Shown here: positions 9,387 through 17,425 of the stretch, one piece after another
Position numbering within the stretch: position 1 is the stretch's first letter
Layout of the letters: every line of letters starts with the position of its first letter
Origin: CAWIJJ01 sp963836425
Lineage (GTDB): Bacteria; Acidobacteriota; Terriglobia; Bryobacterales; Bryobacteraceae
Direction of reading: 5' to 3'
Assembly (NCBI GenBank): GCA_963836425.1
Contig: CAWIJJ010000019.1
Coordinates: forward strand, 58,423 to 122,422
DNA length: 64,000 bases
Notes under the pieces: generated by a model
The model's input: the letters and a program-made list of their open reading frames with translations, nothing else
What the model was told of the DNA's origin: nothing
Databases searched by the model: none
Translations under genes and position numbers: made by a program

Positions 9387-10465
9387 CTCGCACCTCGCGA
9401 GCCGTTGCGCAAGGGAGCGGCCGCAAACGGAACAAAACCCGTGCTCCACCCCTCGAACGTCAGGTCCGAAACCAGCGAGCTGTCCTGAAACCGGGGAAGC
9501 AGCAGCGCATCGTCGTCCGGGCCGGCGATGCCCGGCTGGCAGGTGGTGGCCGAGGTGATGCCGAGCTCCCGCAGCCACAGCAGGTGCTTCGCTTCCACTG
9601 CGCCGTTGGGATAGCAGAAATGTTCCGGCTCTCGCCCCGTCATGGAACGGATGTGCACGCTGTTGTCCTCGATCTCCCGCACGAACGGCTCACGCGTGCA
9701 GGGAGCCCTGTGGCGGTGCGTGTGTAACTCGATATCCACACCGGCGGCAGCCATCTCCGCCACCTCCGCGGGATTCATAATTTGCAGAACCCGCGATGCG
9801 CGCAGTTCCGCGTAGTCGATGCCGAGCCGTTCCGCCAGCCGCTGGGCGAGCTCGTCTTTCTGCTCTGCCGGCAGGCTTTCCCGCTCGGCATAGTCTACGA
9901 TCTCCTTCCACGCGGCGTAACTGGCGGCCGGAGTGCGCAGATCCATTGGGCGCCGGCTGCCCAGCGCGTCGGGGAAACAGGCCATCTTCCCGCGCTTCTG
10001 CCACAGCATGTAAGAGCACACCTGCCCGAACACCGGCAGCCCGCGGCGGCAGTAATACGACGTCAGGTAGACCGTCACCGGAACGTCGTAGGCCGCCAGC
10101 AGAGGATAGGCCTGCTTGTAGAAATCGTAGTCGCCGTCATCGAAGGTGATGGCGACGCTCCTGTCCGGCAGTTCTCCCTCGTACAGGCTTCGCACCGCCG
10201 CGCCCAGCGGGAGCACTTCGTAGCCGCCCCGCTTCAGCGTTTTGATGCGCCTCTCCAGTTGCTCCGGCGTCACATAGAGCCTGGGATGCCATTCGTGTTC
10301 GTCGCGGAGCGACACGCCGTGATAGCACAGAATCAAAAGCCGGCGCTGCCGCCAGCGGCTGCACATTGCCGTATCAAACGCGCCTGTATGCTTGCCGACA
10401 GTCAGGAGCGCATATTTTGCCGCGCTGCGTAAACTCATTAGCACTCTCTTGACGCTCGCCGTCAT
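9383..10465 (-). CDS. Polysaccharide deacetylase (NodB homology domain)
   Basis: The 360-residue protein has the NodB motifs: LLILCYHGVS, motif 1 SVAITFDDGDYDFY (catalytic and metal-binding aspartates) and motif 2 IELHTHRHRAP (metal-binding histidines, about residue 246). FCYPNGAVEAKHLLWL corresponds to motif 3. Such enzymes remove N- or O-acetyl groups from glycans. An insertion of about 80 residues between motifs 1 and 2 (FGQVCSYMLWQKRG onwards) is longer than in minimal NodB domains. The first 40 residues lack an obvious signal peptide, so the site of action (cytoplasmic or membrane-bound) is open. It is coupled by ATGA to the downstream glycosyltransferase. Confidence 0.87.
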   Translation of the reverse strand: MTASVKRVLMSLRSAAKYALLTVGKHTGAFDTAMCSRWRQRRLLILCYHGVSLRDEHEWHPRLYVTPEQLERRIKTLKRGGYEVLPLGAAVRSLYEGELPDRSVAITFDDGDYDFYKQAYPLLAAYDVPVTVYLTSYYCRRGLPVFGQVCSYMLWQKRGKMACFPDALGSRRPMDLRTPAASYAAWKEIVDYAERESLPAEQKDELAQRLAERLGIDYAELRASRVLQIMNPAEVAEMAAAGVDIELHTHRHRAPCTREPFVREIEDNSVHIRSMTGREPEHFCYPNGAVEAKHLLWLRELGITSATTCQPGIAGPDDDALLLPRFQDSSLVSDLTFEGWSTGFVPFAAAPLRNGSRGAR

Positions 10466-10489
10466 CGCGAACCCGGGCAGCGGTTACGC

Positions 10490-10582
10490 TTATAACCGCG
10501 AGTAAACTTCCATCACCGCAAACCAGAGGATCGCCAGTAACAATCCTTTAAACAGACACGTGCTCAGCTTGTGATAGAACAT
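10490..10582 (-). CDS. Possible 30-residue single-span membrane peptide
   Basis: A short frame runs from the ATG at 10582 to a TAA at 10490. The peptide MFYHKLSTCLFKGLLLAILW continues with FAVMEVYSRL: a basic N-terminus followed by one hydrophobic helix. Its start overlaps the last 19 bases of the O-antigen-ligase-like gene, as in translational coupling, and it fills most of an otherwise empty 98-bp gap before the deacetylase. An inverted repeat (GCGGTTA, 6-base loop, TAACCGC; 10480-10499) overlaps its end. No homologue is recognised; a chance frame is possible. Confidence 0.35.
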   Translation of the reverse strand: MFYHKLSTCLFKGLLLAILWFAVMEVYSRL

Positions 10583-11856
10583 GATTCCAGATCGGGCTCG
10601 GCGGTACCGGCATCCGTTTCCTCCGCGCCGTTTTCATTGCGTTCCCGCTCCACCGTGTAGAGCGCGGCGGCCGACGACAGCAGCATGTACGGGAAGTCGT
10701 ACCGCTGCATCGATCCGAACGTGCCGCCTACCAGGAATACGAGGAGCGGCATTTCCAGTGCCAGCGCCAGCCTTCCCGCATTTTCCGGGCCTCCGGAGGC
10801 GGTCTTCGCGCCGCTGTGCAGCCAAACTACGGTGCCGAACAGCAGCGAGGCGTAGATCAGGTACGCAAAGCACCCGGAGTCCGCCAGCATCTGCAAATAC
10901 GTGTTGTGCGCGGCATGCACCTCGTCTCTGCCCAGGAATTTCCGGTTCAACACGGCGTAATTCCGCGACCCGAAGCCGACTCCGGTCAGCGGGTAAGCTT
11001 CCCACATCCGGATGGCCGCTCCCGCGAACTCGATGCGCGACGCCGCCGAAGCTTCGTCCTTGTACCCCGCGATAGTCTTCATGCGGTTGAAATATTGATC
11101 CTGCACCATGTAGATGACCGGCACGATGGCGAGCGCGATCGCGGCCAGCGACAGGACTTTGTGGTTCGAGCGCCGCAGCAGGTACAACAGCCCCACACCG
11201 AGGCTCAGCGATGCGCCCCGCGAGTTGGAGAAGATCACCGTGGCGGCCGCGGTGCACACCATCAGCAGAAGCAGCAGCCTCAGCCATCGCCGCCTCGCCA
11301 GCCCGGCGCATTGCCAGCACAGCGGCGCCGCCATCGCCATGGCGATTCCGAGCGTGTTGTTGTCGTACTGATTGCCCATCCCCTCGCTGTACTGCACGCC
11401 GCCGTGCGCGATGCCGTACAGCCCGAAACGCAGGCCCAGGCCGCCCAGCGAAAGCGCCATTACGATCGCCAGTTCGCGTACGTGGTCGTGGGTTTCAATT
11501 ACTAGCGGGACCAGCAGCACGATAAGAATCATCCGCATGTACTCGCTGTACCGGTCGGCCGCCAGGAACCGCCCCGCGGGCAACAGCACGGAAAGCCCGA
11601 TGGGAACTTGCAGCAGCAGCATCAGCCGTGTGATCGGATTGCGAAACAATTCCGGAATCTTCGGCGCGAAGCGGATCGCGCCCGCCAGTGTCGCCAGCGC
11701 CAGCGCCATCGAAAACGGGTACCGGCCTTCGCACCATGCCAGGTCATCCGGACGCATGAGGGCGAACCAGATATACCCGTAAAGACCGATCCGCGGCTTC
11801 ACCAGGCTGGTGCAGCAGATTGCCAGGACGGCCAGGATCAGTAGGTATTCGCGCAT
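10564..11856 (-). CDS. O-antigen ligase/polymerase-like membrane protein, exosortase-associated type
   Basis: The 430-residue protein is a polytopic membrane protein with about ten hydrophobic segments. The N-terminus YIWFALMRPDDLAWCEGRYP is characteristic of the putative O-glycosylation ligase family found with exosortase A (TIGR03097). The Wzy/WaaL-like periplasmic region contains RIEFAGAAIRMWEAYPLTGVG and AHNTYLQMLADSG, the R and H motifs typical of the Wzy_C domain. It would polymerise or transfer undecaprenyl-linked glycan on the periplasmic side. It starts 7 bp after the XRE-like gene. The C-terminal tail (RERNENGAEETDAGTAEPD) is acidic and soluble. Confidence 0.85.
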   Translation of the reverse strand: MREYLLILAVLAICCTSLVKPRIGLYGYIWFALMRPDDLAWCEGRYPFSMALALATLAGAIRFAPKIPELFRNPITRLMLLLQVPIGLSVLLPAGRFLAADRYSEYMRMILIVLLVPLVIETHDHVRELAIVMALSLGGLGLRFGLYGIAHGGVQYSEGMGNQYDNNTLGIAMAMAAPLCWQCAGLARRRWLRLLLLLMVCTAAATVIFSNSRGASLSLGVGLLYLLRRSNHKVLSLAAIALAIVPVIYMVQDQYFNRMKTIAGYKDEASAASRIEFAGAAIRMWEAYPLTGVGFGSRNYAVLNRKFLGRDEVHAAHNTYLQMLADSGCFAYLIYASLLFGTVVWLHSGAKTASGGPENAGRLALALEMPLLVFLVGGTFGSMQRYDFPYMLLSSAAALYTVERERNENGAEETDAGTAEPDLESCSITS

Positions 11857-11863
11857 GGCAGGG

Positions 11864-12076
11864 TCAGAATTTCTTCGTCTCGGCGACCTCTTCGGTAAAC
11901 AGCCAGCCCTCGTCCGTCTTCAGCACGTCTGCTATCTTGGCCCGAACTGCGGCGTCGGCATCGCGGTAGCCGTTGATAATCTTGCTCAGATGCGTTTCGT
12001 GAATCTGGACCAATTGGGCGAGCCGGTTCTGCCGGAGGCCGCATCGCCAAATCTGTAACTTCAAATTCGGATACAT
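11864..12076 (-). CDS. Small XRE/HTH_3-like DNA-binding protein
   Basis: A 70-residue protein starts at ATG 12076. Residues 12-45 (GLRQNRLAQLVQIHETHLSK then IINGYRDADAAVRAKI) form a lambda-repressor-like helix-turn-helix, with the recognition helix around ETHLSKIIN. The rest (DVLKTDEGWLF) is the usual end of a minimal HTH_3 fold. It overlaps the last 16 bp of the NusG-like gene and lies 7 bp before the O-antigen-ligase-like gene, so it is part of the same transcript. It may autoregulate the exopolysaccharide operon; its target site is not identified. Confidence 0.75.
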   Translation of the reverse strand: MYPNLKLQIWRCGLRQNRLAQLVQIHETHLSKIINGYRDADAAVRAKIADVLKTDEGWLFTEEVAETKKF

Positions 12077-12582
12077 AAAGGCTCCACGTCGTACAGACTT
12101 ACTTCGGCCGCGACCGACTGGCCTAACAGACCGACCGAAATGACCAGGCGCTCCTGCCGCTTGATCCTTGCCAGCAGACCTTCCAAACCGGCCAGCGGCC
12201 CGTGCCTGACCCGCACCTGCGTTCCCATCCGGATCAGCCCGTGGGCGGAACACGAAACCCGCGAATTCAATACCGTCTTGACGGCCTCGATTTCCCCCTC
12301 GGGCACCGGCTCGATGGCGCTTCCCTGCCCCAGGATTCGGATCACGCCCGAAGTCTTCAGGACATTCAGCCGCAGCTCCGGAGTATCGCGAAAACGCGCG
12401 AACAGGTAGCCCGCGAACAGCGGCACCGCGACTTTCCGCTTGCGGTCTTTCCACTGGTGGGTCTCCTCCTGCGCCGGCAGATAACTTTCGATCCCCTTGC
12501 CGTCCAGTTCCACGGCAATTTTCTTCTCCAGGTTCGAGCGCGCGTGAATTGCGTACCACTTCGGATTTGCGACCATGTTCAT
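12061..12582 (-). CDS. NusG/RfaH-like specialised transcription antiterminator
   Basis: The 173-residue protein has the NGN domain (KWYAIHARSNLEKKIAVELD, later VAVPLFAGYLFARF) and a C-terminal KOW domain (RMGTQVRVRHGPLAGLEGLL). This is the architecture of NusG paralogues such as RfaH, UpxY and LoaP that let RNA polymerase read through long polysaccharide operons. The housekeeping NusG is normally near secE and rplK, which are absent here. Two in-frame ATGs (12582 and 12576) are possible; AGAGGG upstream fits the second slightly better. It is the first gene after a 117-bp gap that separates it from the BY-kinase gene, so it likely heads the 12.6-1 kb operon. I found no clear ops-like element. 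Confidence 0.85.
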   Translation of the reverse strand: MNMVANPKWYAIHARSNLEKKIAVELDGKGIESYLPAQEETHQWKDRKRKVAVPLFAGYLFARFRDTPELRLNVLKTSGVIRILGQGSAIEPVPEGEIEAVKTVLNSRVSCSAHGLIRMGTQVRVRHGPLAGLEGLLARIKRQERLVISVGLLGQSVAAEVSLYDVEPLCIRI

Positions 12583-12699
12583 CCGCCCTCTTTTGCCGTG
12601 TACCCGCTCACCCTCTGGTCGTGCCCCAGTTACAGCTCCGCCCTTTTACTTACAGCGCTGACTTCATGTAACTAACTGCAACTAAAACTACTTATCTGA

Positions 12700-13620
12700 C
12701 TAACCCGCGTTTCTGCCGTAATAGTAAGCAGACGGGCTATAACTGGTTCGGCGGGTCAGAAACCAGTCATCCACACAATTCATGACCGCGCCGATGAGCT
12801 TGTCCTTCGGGATAATTTCCAGCGCTTTCAGACATGCCTGCCGCTTAGTATGGTCCGGCCGCACCACCAGCACCACCCCGTCGCACGACGCTTGCAGCAG
12901 CTCGTAATCGGCCACGCTGGCCACCGGCGGCGAATCCGCGATGACATATCGAAACAGGCTCCGCAGCTCATCGCGAATGGCCGTCCACCGCGTCGAATCC
13001 AGCAGCTCGCTGGGGTTCGGATGCGGGCTCCCGGCGGTGATCACGTACAGGTTCGGAAGCTGCTCCACCTGAACCAGCGCCTCTTCCAGGGTTGCCGTTC
13101 CGCTCAGCACGTCGGCCAGTCCCGGCGTTACCGGCAAGCCGAGCTGCGTGTGGATGGTCGATCTCCGGAAGTCGATGTCGGCCAGCAATACGCTCGCCTC
13201 GCCTTTGAGCGACAGCGCCCCCGCCAGGTTCACCGCCGTGGTGCTCTTCCCATCGGCCGGGCCGGCGCTTGAAATCAGCAGCAGCCGCGGCTGCTTCGGG
13301 TGCTGGAACAGCCGCGTGCGGATAATCCGGTACTGCTCTGCAGCGCGGCGGTCGCTGTTGTCGAAAGGCAGCAGCGGCGCCTTGCGGGCGAGCCGGACAG
13401 CCTCACGCCTTCCGGGCGCCGGAGCCAGGACCGCCGCCGGCGCGGCCGCCGGCACTCCCGGGCTTACGATACCTGCATCCCCGAGCACGGCCTGCACCGC
13501 CGCGTGATCGTCGTTCTCCGGAGCCGCGGGCTGCCATTCCACGGACTCTTCCAACACCTGCGGCAGCAGTTCCGACATCTCGCCCCGCCCCCGGCGAAGC
13601 GCTTCGTATATCTTGGCCAT
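12700..13620 (-). CDS. BY-kinase (CpsD/ExoP-type tyrosine autokinase), exosortase-associated type
   Basis: The 306-residue protein carries the bacterial tyrosine kinase set: Walker A SSAGPADGKSTTAVNLAG, Walker A' VLLADIDFRRSTIH and Walker B YVIADSPPVASVAD. The tail SYSPSAYYYGRNAG is the tyrosine cluster that is autophosphorylated. The first 90 residues are a variable linker (MAKIYEALRRGRGEMSELLP) seen in the XrtA-associated kinases (TIGR03018 type). It works with the Wzz-like protein two genes upstream to control polymer length and export; the kinase and Wzz are separate proteins here. It lies 12 bp after the ATPase gene. Confidence 0.9.
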   Translation of the reverse strand: MAKIYEALRRGRGEMSELLPQVLEESVEWQPAAPENDDHAAVQAVLGDAGIVSPGVPAAAPAAVLAPAPGRREAVRLARKAPLLPFDNSDRRAAEQYRIIRTRLFQHPKQPRLLLISSAGPADGKSTTAVNLAGALSLKGEASVLLADIDFRRSTIHTQLGLPVTPGLADVLSGTATLEEALVQVEQLPNLYVITAGSPHPNPSELLDSTRWTAIRDELRSLFRYVIADSPPVASVADYELLQASCDGVVLVVRPDHTKRQACLKALEIIPKDKLIGAVMNCVDDWFLTRRTSYSPSAYYYGRNAG

Positions 13621-13632
13621 ATTTGCCTTGAG

Positions 13633-14583
13633 TTATTGTGCCAGCCCCAACTTACCTGCCCACCTGGCGATCATGCCTCGCCTCGGCTCTTCGTAGCGGT
13701 CGAGGCTTCGCAAGGAAGACCCCGCGCCCGCTGGTACCGATGTTGCCGCGGCTGCCTCGGGCGCGCGCCGCGCCGGCACAAGATCGAGATCGCTGCAGGC
13801 TTCCAGCACGTGGCCGGGCCGCACTACGTTGGTTCCCTCTCCATATGCCAGGATCAGCGCGTTGTCGCAGATCGCATTGACCACCCGGGGAATGCCTTTC
13901 GAGTACTGGCCGATGCTCGCGGTCGATTCCGGCGTGAAAGCCATCGCCGAAGCCCCGCCGGCCTTGGTCCAGCGGTGCCGGATGTACTGCTCCACTTCGC
14001 TCGGCGCCAGCGGGCCGATGGTGAATCGCGCCGCGATCCGCTGTTTCAACTGGCGAAGATCCTGGCGGTTCAGCAGGTCGCCCAGTTCGGTCTGTCCCAG
14101 AAACAGAATCTGCAGCAGCTTGTGATCGTGCCGCTCGAAGTTCCCCAGAAGCCGGATCTCCTCCAGCACTTCGGGGCTCAACTTGTGCGCTTCATCGATG
14201 ATGAGCGCGCAGATTCTCTTCTGGCTGTCGGCCTCCACCAGCAATTGCTGCAACTTTGACAGCCGCTGCGCTTTGCTGGCGGGAACTTCGGCGATGCCGA
14301 AGTCCAGCAGCGTCATCTCCAGAAACTCGGCGGCCGTGAGCATCGGGTTGAGAATCACGCTGGATTGGATGCGGCTGGCCGGCAGGTGTTGTAAGACGCG
14401 GGCCAGAAGCGTTGTTTTCCCTGTGCCGGCCTCGCCGGTGAGCACCAGGAAGCCCTTCTGGCCAAGAATCGCGTAGGTCAGCCCCGCCAGGGCTTCGCGA
14501 TGCTGCGCCGTCAGGAACAGAAACTCCGGGTCCGGCGTCATGCTGAACGGATTTCGGGAAAGTCCAAAAAACTGGTTGTACAT
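13633..14583 (-). CDS. ExeA-like AAA ATPase, exosortase-associated type
   Basis: The protein (316 residues from ATG 14583) begins MYNQFFGLSRNPFSMTPDPE, the typical start of the XrtA-associated ATPase family (TIGR03015) and of ExeA. Walker A is LTGEAGTGKTTLLARVLQ and Walker B is ICALIIDEAHKLS; sensor residues follow in LLQILFLGQTEL. In-frame TTG at 14589 could extend it by two residues, but ATG agrees with the family. It is thought to energise assembly or export of exopolysaccharide, by analogy. The C-terminal 50 residues are disordered-looking and end in GKLGLAQ. It sits between the Wzz-like gene (33 bp) and the BY-kinase gene (12 bp). Confidence 0.88.
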   Translation of the reverse strand: MYNQFFGLSRNPFSMTPDPEFLFLTAQHREALAGLTYAILGQKGFLVLTGEAGTGKTTLLARVLQHLPASRIQSSVILNPMLTAAEFLEMTLLDFGIAEVPASKAQRLSKLQQLLVEADSQKRICALIIDEAHKLSPEVLEEIRLLGNFERHDHKLLQILFLGQTELGDLLNRQDLRQLKQRIAARFTIGPLAPSEVEQYIRHRWTKAGGASAMAFTPESTASIGQYSKGIPRVVNAICDNALILAYGEGTNVVRPGHVLEACSDLDLVPARRAPEAAAATSVPAGAGSSLRSLDRYEEPRRGMIARWAGKLGLAQ

Positions 14584-14616
14584 GTTCAAAACCGATGTGG
14601 GCGAAACGGACCTTCG

Positions 14617-16230
14617 TTACAAACTCCCTACGCCCGAGAGAGGCTGCGGTGGTATTCGATTTCCGGGCCGGCTCTTCAGAGGCGCCATCCTGATGTAAGG
14701 AAGGCGGCCCAGAACCGCCACGCCCGCCGGCAATTCCCACTCGCCCAGCAGCGTTGCCGCGTGAAGTTCCCGGCCAAACGCCAGCACAATTCCCAGCACC
14801 AGGCCGAACACGCTGGCCCCCGCGTCCAGCAGCGTCCGCCTGGGTTTGAAAGGCCTCGCCGGAACGCGTGCCGGGTCTACGATCGTAAACCGTTCGGATT
14901 TTTCGCGCCGCTCCATGTCGGTAGCCATTTCCGCCGCGATCTTCTTGTCCAGCAGCGACCGGTAGTTCTGCCGCGAGATGTCGTAGTCGCGCGTGAGTTG
15001 CGCCAGCTCCTGCTCGCGGATGGGCATGTTGTTGACCCTCGCCTGATACAGCGAGATGTCGCCCAGAATGCGCTGCTGCTCGCTCTTTCTCGCCTCGAGC
15101 TCCCGGCTGACGACGTCCAGTTGCGACTTGATCGACGCGATCCGGTCCCGCGCCTGGAGCAGCCCCGGAGAATCCACCGGTGGCTCCGCTTTCGCGGCCG
15201 CCGGCCCGTTTCCTTTGGGCGCTGCAGTTTCGGCTGCCAAACGCGCTCTCTCCTGCTGCGCCTCCGCCTTTTTGGCTTCCTCGATCAGGCGGCGCAGGCG
15301 TTTCACATCCGGATGGCTTTCGCTGTAACGCGTTTTCACGTCGGCCAGTTGATCTTCCAGATCTTCCGACCGGTTGCGCGGCGCCGGTTGGGTGGAGGGC
15401 GCAACGGCCGCCGGAGACGCCGTCCGCGACCGCGCCAGCTCCCTCATCTGGGTTGCTTCCGCATCCTGGGCCACGCCGAGTGAGTCCTGAAGCAGGGCTT
15501 TCTGCTGCTGTGCCCGGTTAAGCGCATCCCGGTTGGCTTCCAGCTGGGTGCCGAGCCGGCCCAGGATTCCGTTGAGCGATCCCTCCTGCTGCGGCAGTTC
15601 TCCATTGTGCTTCAGCTTGTACTGGCTCACGGAGGCTTCCAGGGTGTCCAGCTTCTCCTTCGCCTCTTTCAGTTGTGTCTCGATGAAATTGGTCGTGCCC
15701 TCGGCCTGCACCTCGCGGGTTTTCAGATTCTCTTCCACGTACAGGCTTGCCATCTTGTTCGCGACCCTCGCCACCACCACCGGATCCGGTCCTTGATAGG
15801 TGATCCGAAAAGACGCCGTCCGCCCCGTCCATGCCTTCTCCGGCGTAATCTCCATGTCGTTGCGCATCATGGCCACGATGTCGTCGATGAAGTGCTTCTT
15901 CCGCTCGGCGTGGTACAGGTCGAAATCTTCAATAACCTTTTGCAGCCGGCCGGTGCTCTGAATTTCCTGGCTGATTGCCGACAGGCGGTCCTGCGCGTCG
16001 CTGACCACGGTCGAGGATACGTACCGGTCGGGAATCTTCTGCGCGTCCACCAGGACTACGGCCTCGGCTTTGAACATCGACGGGATACGGGAAACCACCA
16101 CGTAGCCCGCGGCGCTCACCGCTACCCAGACGACGGCGATCAGCACCTTTCTCTTCCACAGCATCTTGGCGATCGAGAGCGGGGATAGCGCCGGAAGAAA
16201 TGTCAGTAATTTCTGTTGTTGTGCGGCCAT
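14617..16230 (-). CDS. Wzz-like chain-length determinant, exosortase-associated type
   Basis: The 537-residue protein has a Wzz N-terminal domain with a first membrane span (VLIAVVWVAVSAAGYVVV, about residues 30-47), a long periplasmic coiled coil (heptads from residue 175 to 420, rich in A, E, K, Q and R), and a second span near residue 480 (GASVFGLVLGIVLAFG) preceded by the PxxP motif region VPARPFKPRRTL. It matches the layout of the PEP-CTERM-locus chain-length protein (TIGR03007 type) and lacks a fused kinase. It sets polymer length together with the BY-kinase downstream. A strong terminator lies 160 bp upstream, so it probably has its own promoter in 16231-16389. Confidence 0.88.
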   Translation of the reverse strand: MAAQQQKLLTFLPALSPLSIAKMLWKRKVLIAVVWVAVSAAGYVVVSRIPSMFKAEAVVLVDAQKIPDRYVSSTVVSDAQDRLSAISQEIQSTGRLQKVIEDFDLYHAERKKHFIDDIVAMMRNDMEITPEKAWTGRTASFRITYQGPDPVVVARVANKMASLYVEENLKTREVQAEGTTNFIETQLKEAKEKLDTLEASVSQYKLKHNGELPQQEGSLNGILGRLGTQLEANRDALNRAQQQKALLQDSLGVAQDAEATQMRELARSRTASPAAVAPSTQPAPRNRSEDLEDQLADVKTRYSESHPDVKRLRRLIEEAKKAEAQQERARLAAETAAPKGNGPAAAKAEPPVDSPGLLQARDRIASIKSQLDVVSRELEARKSEQQRILGDISLYQARVNNMPIREQELAQLTRDYDISRQNYRSLLDKKIAAEMATDMERREKSERFTIVDPARVPARPFKPRRTLLDAGASVFGLVLGIVLAFGRELHAATLLGEWELPAGVAVLGRLPYIRMAPLKSRPGNRIPPQPLSGVGSL

Positions 16231-16598
16231 TGTTGAAAAAGTGCCAACATTTTATTGACATGCTGGAATGCAACGCAGAGGCCAATTCGTATGTAATTGT
16301 TAAAAACGGCTTTACCTTCTTGGTCGGCTCTGGCGCGGGAGGCTCGGCCAGACTAAATCCCAAATCTTTGGAAGCCGCCCGTCGCCATTAAAAAAGCTCC
16401 CTCCGGCGCTGGCGCAGCCGGGCTTTCCCGGGCCGCGCGGTCGAAGGGAGCGGACGCTTACCAAAGGTTGGCGTAATGAAGGCCGGTCAGCCGGCAGAAA
16501 CCCGGAATCCCGCTCGACTCGAGCGGGATTTGTGGTTGGGCTGTTGAACTTGCGAGGCGCGGGCCGCTCGACTCAAGCGGAATTTGCCGCCGGGCCGC
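16231..16598. other. Non-coding region between PEP-CTERM gene and Wzz operon
   Basis: This 368-bp gap holds no convincing gene. It contains the terminator at 16390-16451, a perfect 12-bp stem hairpin at 16506-16530 (AATCCCGCTCGA, one-base loop, TCGAGCGGGATT) and a weaker related copy near 16565-16585. The hairpins may be the end of the PEP-CTERM transcript. The AT-rich stretch 16231-16330 just upstream of the Wzz start is the likely promoter area. Confidence 0.6.
16390..16451 (-). terminator. Rho-independent terminator, minus strand
   Basis: On the minus strand GCTCCCT (16451-16445) pairs with AGGGAGC (16402-16396), enclosing a GC-rich inner hairpin (CCGGG-AAA-GCCCGG), and is followed directly by six U residues (16395-16390). 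It lies downstream of the PEP-CTERM gene and upstream of the Wzz operon, so it should separate the two transcripts. It could also act as an attenuator. Confidence 0.7.
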
Positions 16599-17255
16599 TC
16601 AGACAAAACGGCGGCGCGCAATCGTGGCACAGCCGAGCAGCACCGTCCCCAGCAGGATCATCGACGCCGGTTCGGGCACCGAGGTGGCAATATCGCCGCC
16701 TAAAATCTGAAGACTCTGCAACGATCCGTTGGTGCCGGTCAGCCCCAGAAACAGGATGTTAAATGCGCCTCCATACAGAGGCGGCGTTGCCGGCATGGCG
16801 AAGTAATTCGTGATCCCCGCGTTCACGTTGTTGGTGAAGAACGCGCTCGCGATTTTGAAGATACCGCCGCTCAAGACCGTGGCCGTGGCGTCGAAGGTGC
16901 CGCTCATCAAAACCCCGGACACACCGATGCCGGCCAGGGTGCCCGCCAACTGGAAACTGCCACCGCCAGCGAAGTAGTCGGTGCCGCCGGGACCGGAGGA
17001 AACGAAGTTGCCGGTGGTGAAGTTGAGCTGGCATGACGTGCAGGCCAACTGCACGTTGTTGTTGGCGGGCGAGCTGATCGAGGTCAAATCGCTGACGGTG
17101 ATTCCGCTGCCGACCAGCGGCGCCGTGCCGCCCGCATACGAAATAGTGCCGAATTGCGAAAGTGCAGGCACGCTGAAATCGAGCGTATAGTCGGCCAGCG
17201 CCAGGCCGCTACACGCCATCATTCCCATTAGAAGTTTTACGATCGTTTTTTTCAT
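16599..17255 (-). CDS. PEP-CTERM sorting-domain protein (exosortase substrate)
   Basis: The 218-residue protein has an N-terminal signal peptide (MKKTIVKLLMGMMACSGLAL, cleaved near ALA-DY), a Gly/Thr/Ser-rich extracellular body, and a textbook C-terminal sorting signal: VPEPASMILLGTVLLG (PEP motif at about residues 194-196), hydrophobic span, then the basic cluster ARRRFV. Exosortase is expected to cut after the PEP region and attach the protein to an outer-surface carrier. A TSCQLNF segment contributes a cysteine pair with LACTSC. It is the only PEP-CTERM protein in the window and lies inside the export locus, between the TPR lipoprotein and Wzz genes. A sigma-54 promoter lies 49 bp upstream. 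Confidence 0.93.
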   Translation of the reverse strand: MKKTIVKLLMGMMACSGLALADYTLDFSVPALSQFGTISYAGGTAPLVGSGITVSDLTSISSPANNNVQLACTSCQLNFTTGNFVSSGPGGTDYFAGGGSFQLAGTLAGIGVSGVLMSGTFDATATVLSGGIFKIASAFFTNNVNAGITNYFAMPATPPLYGGAFNILFLGLTGTNGSLQSLQILGGDIATSVPEPASMILLGTVLLGCATIARRRFV

Positions 17256-17303
17256 TCGTGGGCCTCGCGATTGTTTACTCGTCCCCTATTGCCGCCATCA
17301 TCA

Positions 17304-17319
17304 TGCAATTTCCTGGCCA
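17304..17319 (-). promoter_or_regulatory. Putative sigma-54 (-24/-12) promoter of the PEP-CTERM gene
   Basis: The minus strand reads TGGCCAGGAAATTGCA, which matches the sigma-54 consensus TGGCACGNNNNTTGCA with correct GG-N10-GC spacing (mismatches only at positions 5 and 6). The predicted start of transcription is near 17293, giving a leader of about 38 nt with a GAGG ribosome site before the ATG at 17255. PEP-CTERM genes in other species are known to be under sigma-54 control, and two NtrC-type activators are encoded in this window. Confidence 0.65.
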
Positions 17320-17425
17320 GTGATAAGTCTATTGAGCTCTGCGATTTCCGCACACGCAGAAACGCGTGATTCTGAAAATTGCGGACTCCGGGAAAGCGTT
17401 TGGGAATCGCACCGGCCCCGCGGCA

